Of a stretch of 15,104 bases of DNA, positions 7,756 to 14,991 are shown piece by piece (within the stretch, counting starts at the first letter, position 1; the number at the start of each line of letters is the position of its first letter). Origin of the DNA: CAZTPH01 sp031552655 (GTDB taxonomy: Bacteria; Pseudomonadota; Gammaproteobacteria; UBA9339); the NCBI GenBank assembly GCA_031552655.1, contig JAVBML010000002.1, forward strand, positions 1-15,104. Reading direction: 5' to 3'. The notes under the pieces are model-generated. The model ran no database searches. It had not been told where the DNA came from and saw only the letters and a list, made by a program, of their open reading frames with translations. A program made the translations under genes and the position numbers.

Positions 7756-8247
7756 ATGAATGGAGAAATTCTTAATCTTTCCAAAGCCTTGGCTGGCGTG
7801 CTGAAGGAAAAAAAATATACCCTGGCCACTGCAGAATCCTGCACCGGAGGCCTTCTAGCCGGCGCCATCACCGCCATCGCAGGCAGTTCCACCTATTTCG
7901 ATCGAGGGTTCATTGCCTACAGCAATGATGCCAAGATAGAGACCCTGGGAGTTAAATCAGAAACCTTAGTAACATTTTGAGCGGTTAGTAATGAAACGGC
8001 ACTGGAGATGGCCCAGGGAGCCTTAGCGCATAGCAATGCCAATCTCGCCATTGCCATAACCGGCATCGCTGGTCCCCAGGGGGCTACGGAGCAAAAACCT
8101 CTAGGTATGGTGTCCTTTGCTGCGGTGGCACCAAAAAATAGGATTAGAAACAGTACGAAATATTTTAAAGGTAATCGAGAACAAATAAGAACCCAGGCGG
8201 TCATTTTTGCCCTGGAATTACTTCTGGCAATCACTAACAACTCCTAG
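7756..8247 (+). pseudogene. pncC: PncC (CinA C-terminal domain) nicotinamide-nucleotide amidohydrolase, broken by an in-frame TGA
   Basis: PncC hydrolyses nicotinamide mononucleotide to nicotinate mononucleotide in pyridine-nucleotide salvage. The frame encodes a full-length family member (163 residues plus one stop). It includes TAESCTGG at 25–32, GFIAYSN at 51–57 with the following Lys, and AITGIAGPQG in the second half. Codon 75 at 7978–7980 is TGA, and the frame resumes at once with AVSNETALEMAQG. Relatives have Gly here (consensus ..GAVS.ET.), so a single GGA-to-TGA change explains it. TGA is used as a normal stop in this window (sufS, sufD), so a changed genetic code is unlikely. The rest of the protein is undamaged, implying a recent loss, a sequencing error, or readthrough. 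pncC/cinA upstream of recA is the usual gammaproteobacterial order. Confidence 0.88.
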
Positions 8248-8263
8248 CTCCTGGAACCTTATA

Positions 8264-9037
8264 ATGATAAAAATAAATTTTCCATTTCTCTGCATAATTT
8301 TAATAACCCCTTGGCTATCAATATCCTCGGCAAACTCCAAAATAGAAACAACGAGGCCCGCGGCGAAAATTCTCGGCGCACCGAAGTTAATCAAATCCCC
8401 GGGACACTGCCATGGTATCCGCGGCATAGAAACTCACCAAAAGGTGGTAGCCTTGACCTTTGACGATGGCCCCCATGAAATTTACACCAAAAAAATCCTT
8501 GAAGTTTTGGGAGAACATAGTATTAAAGCAACTTTTTTCATGGCAGGAGAAAATGTCCTGGAATATCCAGAGTTAGTTATTTTAGTTCATCTACGAGGAC
8601 ATATTATTGCCAACCATACTCAATTCCATAAAAAACTCAGTCTCCTGTCGAAGGAAGAGATTGAACAAGAAATCATGCGCTGCGGCGATGCGATCTTTTC
8701 AATTCTAGGAGAGTATCCTCTGCTCTTTAGACCTCCCTATGGAGCCTGCTCAAAAACATCCGCCGAAGTGGCGGATACTCTAGGTTTACAAACCATAACA
8801 TGGAATGCCACGGCCAACGATTTTCACGCGGTACTAACAACACCCCAAAAGATAGCTCAGGAAGTTCTTGCTCTTACCAAACCCGGAGCAATTATTCTAT
8901 TGCACGATGCCGGAGGGAACCGTCATAAGACCGTGGAAGCTTTAAAAATAATCATTAAAACTCTCAAGAAAGATGGCTATAAATTTCTAACCGTGGCTGA
9001 ACTACTGGGTATTGACCCCTACTTACAGCTCAAATAA
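8264..9037 (+). CDS. Secreted polysaccharide deacetylase (NodB / carbohydrate esterase family 4)
   Basis: CE4 enzymes remove N- or O-acetyl groups from glycans such as peptidoglycan, chitin oligomers or exopolysaccharide. The 257-residue product has a signal peptide (about 1–23, hydrophobic FPFLCIILITPWLSI) and a NodB domain with all motifs: TFDDGP at 65–70 (D67 base, D68 metal), H118/H122 in HTQFH, RPPYG at 156–160, a TWNATANDF motif at 179–187, and ILLHD at 211–215. It should be active and exported to the periplasm. The open frame begins at 8207 inside pncC, but the ATG at 8264 starts at the signal peptide and is preferred. It lies 16 bases after pncC and 80 before recA, an unusual place for this family. 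The exact glycan is unknown. Confidence 0.9.
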   Translation: MIKINFPFLCIILITPWLSISSANSKIETTRPAAKILGAPKLIKSPGHCHGIRGIETHQKVVALTFDDGPHEIYTKKILEVLGEHSIKATFFMAGENVLEYPELVILVHLRGHIIANHTQFHKKLSLLSKEEIEQEIMRCGDAIFSILGEYPLLFRPPYGACSKTSAEVADTLGLQTITWNATANDFHAVLTTPQKIAQEVLALTKPGAIILLHDAGGNRHKTVEALKIIIKTLKKDGYKFLTVAELLGIDPYLQLK

Positions 9038-9117
9038 ATTTTATCTTTTCACGGTTGTGATCATTCTTTTTGTATACTAATATTGGATAATCACATTCAA
9101 TCAAAGAGGCCTTAGCT
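9038..9117 (+). promoter_or_regulatory. recA upstream region with ribosome binding site
   Basis: This 80-base gap contains AGAGGC at 9105–9110, a good Shine-Dalgarno 7 bases before the recA ATG. Possible -10 elements are TATACT (9073–9078) and GATAAT (9086–9091), neither with a convincing -35. No CTG-N10-CAG LexA operator is visible, so SOS control through a classic gammaproteobacterial LexA box is not evident here. Confidence 0.4.
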
Positions 9118-10173
9118 ATGGATGAAAATCGTAAAAAAGCTCTAACCGCAGCGCTATCCCAAATAGACAAACAATTTGGCAAAGGATCCGTAATGCGCCT
9201 AGGAGAATATGAATCCACCAAGGATGTTCAAACGGTATCCACGGGTTCTCTTGGCCTCGATCTAGCTCTGGGCATCGGAGGATTACCAAGGGGTAGAATA
9301 GTGGAAATATATGGCCCCGAATCTTCAGGTAAAACTACCCTTACGCTACACATCGTTGCAGAAATCCAAAAAAAGGGAGGCACGGCAGCATTCATAGATG
9401 CGGAACACGCCTTGGATCCAATCTATGCAGAAAAATTAGGGGTAAAAGTAGCAGACCTTCTGATTTCCCAACCCGATACTGGAGAGCAGGCATTGGAAAT
9501 AGCGGATATGCTTGTGAGATCAGGAGCCGTTGATGTTGTCATCATTGATTCCGTTGCCGCCCTTACGCCTAGAGCCGAAATCGAAGGTGAAATGGGAGAT
9601 CAACACATGGGATTACAGGCACGTTTAATGTCCCAGGCACTGCGCAAACTCACTGCTAACATTAAAAAATCTAATACCTTGGTAATATTTATTAATCAGA
9701 TTCGCATGAAAATAGGGATTATGTTCGGCAACCCAGAAACCACCACGGGAGGCAATGCACTAAAATTCTATGCCTCCGTAAGACTAGACATTCGTAGAAC
9801 GGGTGCCATTAAAAAGGGTGACGAAATTATAGGCAATGAAACTAGAGTTAAGGTCGTAAAAAATAAAGTTGCACCACCGTTCAAATCTGCCGACTTCGAA
9901 ATTCTATATAATAGAGGAATATCCAGGGAGGGAGAAATCATTGAACTCGGCGTAGCCCATGGGCTCGTGGATAAATCCGGAGCATGGTATGATTACCAAG
10001 GAAAACACCTAGGTCAAGGAAAGGATAATGCCCGGGAATTCCTTAGAGAACATGGAGAACTAGCACAGCAAATAGAGAGCCAGCTATTGGAAAAAATTAT
10101 CCCTAAAAAAACGTCAATTCCCAATGAAGAAAATGGTGCCACACAACCTCGGGAAAGAAGAGAAAAAAATTAA
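9118..10173 (+). CDS. recA: RecA recombinase
   Basis: RecA polymerises on single-stranded DNA, drives homologous strand exchange and acts as co-protease for LexA-type repressors. The 351-residue protein is full length and highly conserved. It shows Walker A GPESSGKT at 66–73, Walker B VVIID at 140–144, loop L1 around EGEMGDQHMG at 156–165, and loop L2 around 195–212, including GNPETTTGG. The C-terminal tail is charged but contains more basic residues (PRERREKN) than the acidic tail of E. coli RecA. It sits between the deacetylase and recX. The ATG is supported by a well-spaced AGAGG. Confidence 0.99.
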   Translation: MDENRKKALTAALSQIDKQFGKGSVMRLGEYESTKDVQTVSTGSLGLDLALGIGGLPRGRIVEIYGPESSGKTTLTLHIVAEIQKKGGTAAFIDAEHALDPIYAEKLGVKVADLLISQPDTGEQALEIADMLVRSGAVDVVIIDSVAALTPRAEIEGEMGDQHMGLQARLMSQALRKLTANIKKSNTLVIFINQIRMKIGIMFGNPETTTGGNALKFYASVRLDIRRTGAIKKGDEIIGNETRVKVVKNKVAPPFKSADFEILYNRGISREGEIIELGVAHGLVDKSGAWYDYQGKHLGQGKDNAREFLREHGELAQQIESQLLEKIIPKKTSIPNEENGATQPRERREKN

Positions 10174-10196
10174 TATTTAATTGCCAATAACGGTAT

Positions 10197-10214
10197 ATAT
10201 TTTTTAAAAAATAT
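10197..10214. repeat. Perfect 18-bp AT palindrome after recA
   Basis: ATATTTTTTAAAAAATAT reads the same on both strands and starts 23 bases after the recA stop. It has no GC stem, so it is a poor intrinsic terminator, but it could be a weak processing or termination point, or a DNA-bending or binding site in the recA–recX gap. The remaining ~150 bases of the gap show no clear promoter. Confidence 0.5.
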
Positions 10215-10265
10215 GTTCTAGCATAGCAACCAATCACTAACAATATGGATATGGTGGCATAGAAA

Positions 10266-10328
10266 ATGGGCGATTTAAATAAATTAAACGGTGCTCTAAA
10301 TTTATTCCAGGAGTTTCAGATCATATGA
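10266..10328 (+). CDS. Possible 20-codon leader peptide overlapping the recX start
   Basis: An ATG at 10266 opens a 20-residue frame (MGDLNKLNGALNLFQEFQII) whose TGA overlaps the recX ATG as ATGA. Such an overlap is typical of translational coupling. The upstream ribosome binding site is weak (a GGTGG about 10 bases before), and the peptide resembles nothing I know. It may be chance, since recX has its own AGGAG at 10309–10313. Confidence 0.2.
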   Translation: MGDLNKLNGALNLFQEFQII

Positions 10329-10771
10329 CAGCCAATGTGCGAACCACAGCTATTAGAATGCTAGCTCGAAGGGAACATTCTAAATATGAATTAAAAAATA
10401 AATTGCTAAAAAGTGGCTTCGTCCTGGCGGAAATAGAATCGCTGTTGGAAGATCTTAGTTATAAAAAACTGCAAAGCGATGAACGTTTCATTGAAAGTTA
10501 CATCAACATGCGCTCTCGCCGCGGCTGGGGACCATTAAAAATCATTTTAGAGCTCAAAGCTAGGGGCATTGACCCTAAACTAGGAGAAAAATTTTTAGCA
10601 CAATCTATCGTACCTTGGCACACCATTGCTTGTAATCAAAAAAATAAAAAATTCGGCCCAGAGCTGACCAAAAATAAGATGGAATTGGCAAAGCAGATAC
10701 GCCATCTAACGCGCAAAGGTTTTACCGGAGAGCAACTAAAAAAGTGCATAAAATATGAAGAAATTTCTTAG
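10325..10771 (+). CDS. recX: RecX, regulatory protein of RecA
   Basis: RecX binds along RecA filaments and limits their extension, moderating recombination and SOS. The 148-residue product has the RecX three-helix repeat pattern: an N-terminal AIRMLARREHSKYELKNKL unit, a central FIESYINMRSRRGWGPLKI segment with the typical RxxRGxGP, and a C-terminal RHLTRKGFTGEQL unit. It is slightly shorter than E. coli RecX (166). An AGGAG lies 11 bases before the ATG. Its last 17 bases overlap the start of alaS. Position directly after recA agrees with the usual gammaproteobacterial layout. Confidence 0.93.
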   Translation: MTANVRTTAIRMLARREHSKYELKNKLLKSGFVLAEIESLLEDLSYKKLQSDERFIESYINMRSRRGWGPLKIILELKARGIDPKLGEKFLAQSIVPWHTIACNQKNKKFGPELTKNKMELAKQIRHLTRKGFTGEQLKKCIKYEEIS

Positions 10772-13439
10772 TACCGCCGAAATCCGCTCATCCTTTCTGC
10801 AATATTTTGCTAACCAAGGACATAGCGTTGTACCTAGCAGTTCCCTAGTACCACAAAACGACGGGACTCTATTTTTTACCAATGCCGGCATGGTACAGTT
10901 CAAGGATAATTTTCTGGGCAAGGAGGAAACGGCACCCTATGTTAGAGCAACTACCGTGCAAAGATGCCTTAGGGTTAGCGGCAAGCACAATGATTTAACA
11001 AATGTAGGCTACACCAATCGCCACCATACATTTTTCGAAATGCTCGGAAACTTTAGCTTTGGAGACTATTTTAAAAAGGAAGCCATTCACTATGCCTGGG
11101 ATTTCCTTACGGAAATCCTCGCTATTCCACCACAGCGCCTATGGATCACAGTTCATAGTAACGATCACGACACGGAAACACTGTGGCAGCATGAGTTTAA
11201 ACTGAGCAATAAATACCCCCAGGGCCTAAGTTACTGTGGTGATAAAGATAATTTTTGGAGCATGGGAGAAACGGGGCCCTGCGGTTACTGCAGCGAAATT
11301 TTCTACGACCACGGTGAGCAATTACCGGGGGATCCACCGGGAGGTAAAGTAGAGGGAGAAAGATATGTGGAAATTTGGAATCTAGTTTTTATGCAATTCG
11401 ACAGGAACCTCCAGGGACACCTAACTCCTTTGCCTAAACCCTCCGTGGACACGGGCATGGGACTAGAGAGAATTGCCGCCGCCATGCAAGGTACCCATGA
11501 TAACTATCAAATTGATATTTTCATAGATCTAACCCATAAATTCATGGAGTTGCTGAAGAGATTCCTAGAAAAATCGTACAATTCTTTGGATACTGAAAAT
11601 ATAAAAATTTCCGCCCGGGTTGCCGTTGATCACATTCGCTCCTCTGCATTTCTAATTGCCGACGGCATAGTACCCTCCAACGAAAAAGCTGGCTACGTAC
11701 TGCGCAGCATTATACGTCGTGCGGTATATTATTTATATCGCTTGGGAATAAAGCAGCCATTTTTCTTTAAACTGGTTGATCCCCTGGTGCAAATCTTTGA
11801 TCCCATCTATCCTGAAACCAAGCTTCTTAGTACCAAAGATCAAATCATAAAGCTAATAAAATTAGAAGAGATTAAATTTTTAGAGACCCTGGAACGAGGC
11901 ATAAAGATTCTCGATGGCGAGCTGGCAAAGTTAGATCACAGCATCATTCCAGGAATCGTCGCCTTTACTTTACACGATACCTATGGTCTACCTGTCACTC
12001 TAACCGAAGAGATAGCTGAAAAACGTGGCCTAACTTTGGACATGGCTGGCTTCGAACGGGAGATGGAAAAGCAACGCCTAGCATCACGCGGAGCAATGAA
12101 GAATGATGGTGCAACAAATATTAAATTTGATATTTACCCACAAACCCATTTCATCGGCTACAGCGACGATCAGACTGAAACCAAAATAGTGGCAATGCTT
12201 AATTTTAACGATGGTAAACCAATGGACGCCATCTATCCCGGAGATAGGGCACTATTAATCCTAGAAACAACACCATTCTATGGAGAATCCGGAGGTCAAG
12301 TGGGAGATACGGGAGAAATTCGATGCGGAACCAATATTTTTAGGGTAGAAAATACGCAAAAACAATGGGGCGTTTATTTGCACTGCGGTGAATTATTGTC
12401 AGGATCCCTAAGCCTCCAAAGTACGGTTATGGCAAAAATTGATGCTACGAGAAGAACAAAAATTAAGTTAATTCATACGGCAACCCATCTACTACATAAA
12501 AGTTTACGGCTAGTTGTCGGTGACACTGTAAGCCAAAAAGGATCATTTGTAGATGAAAATCGTCTCCGCTTTGATTTTGCCTATGCTAGTGCTTTAGAGT
12601 CCAATGTGCTCATGGAAATAGAAAATTTAATTAATCAGCAAATTAGAAATAACCTCAGCGTGAAAACAGAAATTAAATCCAGGGAGGAGGCAAAAAATAG
12701 TGGGGCCTATGCCCTCTTCAATGAAAAATATGGAGCTAATGTCAGAGTTATTAGCATCGATAAATTTTCCCAGGAATTGTGTGGAGGTACTCACGTTAAT
12801 AGCACTGGAGAAATTGGACTATTTAAAATAGTCAGCGAAGCTAGCATTGCTTCCGGAGTGAGACGCATTGAAGCCCTCACGGGAGAAAATGCTCTAAAAC
12901 TAATAGAAACCATGGAAAATCAACTAAAAGCTATCGCCCAGATATTAGTAACTTCCACCGAAAATTTAGTTCCAAAAATTAGACAGCTTCTAAATGAAAA
13001 AGATCAACAAAAAAAGGAACTAACAAATTTAAAAAATAACCTTGTCGCCAATAGATGTAGTGAATTGATTAATAGCGCAAAAATCGTAGATAACATTAAA
13101 ATAATAGTAGAACAACTGGAGGAGCTCGAGGACAACAAATCCATACGAGAGATGGTAAATAAAATAAACAATGACACTACCTCCGCTATTATAGTGTTAA
13201 CTACTTTAGATAATTGCCACCTATTGATTACCGTTGGCGTCACTGATAACTTGACCTCTAAAGTAGAGGCAAACCTATTATTACAACATTTAATTGAGCA
13301 GCTAGACCACGGCAAAGGTGGCGGCAGAAAAAATATGGCTCAAGGGGGAGGCGCCATTGGCAAAAATTCTCCTCAGAAAATATTGGAGTCAGTTCTACCT
13401 TGGATAAAAAATAAATTAGAATATTTAAGGGTTTCTTAA
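10755..13439 (+). CDS. alaS: Alanyl-tRNA synthetase
   Basis: AlaRS charges tRNA-Ala and edits mis-acylated Ser/Gly. At 894 residues it is full length. The class II catalytic core shows GNFSFGDYFK, TGPCGYCSEI and DTGMGLERIA (near 233). The tRNA-recognition region includes DHIRSSAFLIADG. The editing domain carries the zinc-site pairs H574/H578 (HTATHLLH) and C676/H680 (CGGTH). A Lys/Glu-rich helical stretch (about 735–800) leads to the C-Ala domain with GGGRKNMAQGGG near the end. The ATG overlaps recX by 17 bases with no separate Shine-Dalgarno, so its translation is probably coupled to recX. Confidence 0.98.
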   Translation: MKKFLSTAEIRSSFLQYFANQGHSVVPSSSLVPQNDGTLFFTNAGMVQFKDNFLGKEETAPYVRATTVQRCLRVSGKHNDLTNVGYTNRHHTFFEMLGNFSFGDYFKKEAIHYAWDFLTEILAIPPQRLWITVHSNDHDTETLWQHEFKLSNKYPQGLSYCGDKDNFWSMGETGPCGYCSEIFYDHGEQLPGDPPGGKVEGERYVEIWNLVFMQFDRNLQGHLTPLPKPSVDTGMGLERIAAAMQGTHDNYQIDIFIDLTHKFMELLKRFLEKSYNSLDTENIKISARVAVDHIRSSAFLIADGIVPSNEKAGYVLRSIIRRAVYYLYRLGIKQPFFFKLVDPLVQIFDPIYPETKLLSTKDQIIKLIKLEEIKFLETLERGIKILDGELAKLDHSIIPGIVAFTLHDTYGLPVTLTEEIAEKRGLTLDMAGFEREMEKQRLASRGAMKNDGATNIKFDIYPQTHFIGYSDDQTETKIVAMLNFNDGKPMDAIYPGDRALLILETTPFYGESGGQVGDTGEIRCGTNIFRVENTQKQWGVYLHCGELLSGSLSLQSTVMAKIDATRRTKIKLIHTATHLLHKSLRLVVGDTVSQKGSFVDENRLRFDFAYASALESNVLMEIENLINQQIRNNLSVKTEIKSREEAKNSGAYALFNEKYGANVRVISIDKFSQELCGGTHVNSTGEIGLFKIVSEASIASGVRRIEALTGENALKLIETMENQLKAIAQILVTSTENLVPKIRQLLNEKDQQKKELTNLKNNLVANRCSELINSAKIVDNIKIIVEQLEELEDNKSIREMVNKINNDTTSAIIVLTTLDNCHLLITVGVTDNLTSKVEANLLLQHLIEQLDHGKGGGRKNMAQGGGAIGKNSPQKILESVLPWIKNKLEYLRVS

Positions 13440-13464
13440 TATTAGAACTATAGACTTCATTCAT

Positions 13465-13496
13465 AAATATAATAGTTTTTAGCATCTATTATATTT
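13465..13496. repeat. Perfect 11-bp inverted repeat between alaS and csrA
   Basis: AAATATAATAG (13465–13475) and CTATTATATTT (13486–13496) are exact reverse complements around a 10-base loop. Transcribed, this gives an AT-rich hairpin 25 bases after alaS and about 40 before csrA. It lacks a following T-run, so it is not a classic terminator. Each arm also contains a TATAAT or ATTATA core, so promoter or operator function is possible. Confidence 0.6.
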
Positions 13497-13510
13497 GGCT
13501 TATTAACAAT

Positions 13511-13538
13511 AATGGAAATATATGGAGAAAAAAAGATG
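13511..13538 (+). promoter_or_regulatory. csrA ribosome binding site with two GGA motifs (candidate CsrA autoregulatory site)
   Basis: GGA occurs at 13514–13516 and 13524–13526. The second is within GGAG (13524–13527), the Shine-Dalgarno 8 bases before the preferred csrA ATG at 13536. CsrA binds GGA motifs, often with one overlapping the Shine-Dalgarno, and represses its own translation in E. coli. The spacing and location fit autoregulation, but the hairpin context is not obvious. Confidence 0.45.
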
Positions 13539-13718
13539 TTAATACTTACAAGAAGGATTGGCGAGTCTCTAATCATTGGAGATCAAATAACAATCACCGT
13601 GCTAAATATTAAAGGCAACCAAGTTCGTCTGGGTATTGATGCTCCCAAAGATATATCTGTACACCGTGAAGAGGTATATCAACGTATCCAAGAAGAAAAA
13701 AATAAACAAACTACCTAG
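13536..13718 (+). CDS. csrA: CsrA/RsmA carbon storage regulator
   Basis: CsrA is a small homodimeric RNA-binding protein that blocks or stabilises mRNAs by binding GGA sites, controlling carbon flow, motility and, in intracellular bacteria, life-cycle switches. The start at 13536 gives a standard 60-residue protein, MLILTRRIGESLIIGD onwards, with the key residues L4 and R44 (VHREE). An upstream in-frame ATG at 13512 would add eight non-conserved residues and is rejected, because a GGAG is correctly placed for 13536. csrA following alaS is the classic gammaproteobacterial arrangement. Confidence 0.97.
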   Translation: MLILTRRIGESLIIGDQITITVLNIKGNQVRLGIDAPKDISVHREEVYQRIQEEKNKQTT

Positions 13719-13741
13719 TGAACATAACTTTTGTATCACAC

Positions 13742-13794
13742 CTATAACCATTATAGTTATAAATATGTAACCTTTTTAACTATGATGGTTATAG
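13742..13794. repeat. Near-perfect 17-bp inverted repeat downstream of csrA
   Basis: CTATAACCATTATAGTT (13742–13758) pairs with AACTATGATGGTTATAG (13778–13794) with one mismatch, across a 19-base spacer. Each arm itself contains a 15-base palindrome-like unit, CTATAA-CCA-TTATAG in the left copy and CTATGA-TGG-TTATAG in the right. It may act as a transcript-end hairpin for csrA or as paired operators. No T-run follows, so it is not a standard terminator. Confidence 0.6.
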
Positions 13795-13805
13795 TAGCAT
13801 TTTAA

Positions 13806-13885
13806 ATACCTAATTATAGGGTTTACTTTCGAATCAATTATTAAAACATTAGATCTTCAACTTATTTCTAAAAATAATTAGGTAT
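13806..13885. repeat. Widely spaced perfect 12-bp inverted repeat
   Basis: ATACCTAATTAT at 13806–13817 and ATAATTAGGTAT at 13874–13885 are exact reverse complements, 56 bases apart, in the csrA–adhesin gap. The rest of this gap (13719–13944) shows no gene or tRNA. The arms could be remnants of a mobile-element end pair or a long-range stem. No transposase is nearby. Confidence 0.5.
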
Positions 13886-13944
13886 CGTATCACTAATTCA
13901 GACTATTCAATCGGTTTAAAAATTAAAGCTCTACTAATTTTAGT

Positions 13945-14991
13945 TTAATTCTTCCCATCATCTTTTTTCTTCGCACAATATACGGGTGTCGAACTAAGAA
14001 AGCCTTCTAAAGGTATTGCATTTTTTGATAACAGATATAGAGAATTACCTCCATTGATTATATTTGCTAGGTAGTTTTTTTCGCTTTTTATGTTATGCAT
14101 AATAGTATTCAACTGTTCTGGTGTATTAGCTAGCAAAAAGAAATTACTATTTCGCGCACTACCAACGAAAAAACTTTTGTTTTCCTTAGCATTGACTTCT
14201 ATGGACCCCACCATTTGCAGGTCCTTAGCTTGGATACGATCTGCCGTACCTGCAAAACCACCTGCCACATCTCTACCCCTAACCTTGGAATTAATTAAAG
14301 TGATGTTACGTAGATCGGTATGGGCAGCGAAACCTACGAGACTGCCCACATAGTGATCGCCGGTGATATCGAAGTTTTCTAAGGTTAAATTTTCCACAAT
14401 ATTGTGAGCATGCTCAAAGCTACCACATTTACCAAATAGCCCTACGTCGTCCTCACCGCTACGATTAATGAAGAGACTCTTGATGCCATAGCCATTGCCA
14501 TCAAAGTTACCGGAAAACGAAAAATTATTTTCTCTTTGCAGTGGCTTAAATCCTTTGCCATCGTTCCAAGTTTTGGTTACCGTGGCATCGATGTCTTGGC
14601 TTAGAGCATAATTACCAAAAAGATGAATTTTTATATTTTGTAGATCGTAGATATCATTAATTAGGACATATAGTTCAGTATCGATGCCTTGATTAGTTTT
14701 AATATGATCTCTAATGTCAGTAGCTCCGCGATTTATGAAGCGATGCCGCTGTTCTCCTTTAACCGGATTGTAATAAACCTTTACCAAACCATCTCTTTCC
14801 ATTTCAATCTGCACCCCCTTCTTCCGTTCATTGGGGATGGAGGGATTTTCAAAGATAATGGTACCAGTGTAATCCTCGGTATTTCTATCGCCGGGTTCCA
14901 TACCGGGTTTAATACTAATGGAGCCATTACTTTTACCAATGAGTTTTGCTCCCTTGGTGAAGACCAGGAGTGCCGCTAACTCGTGAAACGT
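13945..14991 (-). pseudogene. Filamentous-hemagglutinin-like adhesin, C-terminal remnant with GLUG-type repeats
   Basis: The open frame begins after a TAA at 14992–14994 and has no plausible start. The first ATG, at 14901, lies inside conserved-looking sequence and lacks a ribosome binding site. From that Met, the 318 residues carry the pattern of secreted hemagglutinin-type proteins: VKVYYNPVKGEQRHRF near 40–55, YVLINDIYDLQNI at 78–90, GNYALSQDIDA at 96–106, FSGNFDGNGYGIKSLFINR at 129–147, then three GLUG-like repeats (about 153–176, 185–205, 212–232; for example VGSLVGFAAHTDLRNITL). The N-terminal secretion domain and signal peptide are absent. It ends in a basic/acidic tail, KKKDDGKN. It is most likely a 5'-truncated adhesin relic. 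A downstream part of a longer interrupted gene is the alternative. Family naming is from motif memory. Confidence 0.65.

Noticed and set aside
7978..7980. TGA recoding (alternative genetic code or selenocysteine) in pncC
   Set aside because: TGA terminates sufS and sufD normally, the expected residue is Gly, and no selenocysteine insertion hairpin is apparent.
7917..8240. Antisense 107-codon frame across pncC
   Set aside because: It is the mirror of a clearly recognisable PncC coding sequence and has no family features of its own.
8207..8263. N-terminal extension of the deacetylase frame inside pncC
   Set aside because: It would place 19 non-conserved residues ahead of a clear signal peptide; the ATG at 8264 fits better.
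13512..13535. Eight-residue N-terminal extension of CsrA
   Set aside because: CsrA proteins begin MLILTRR, and the GGAG is correctly spaced for the ATG at 13536.
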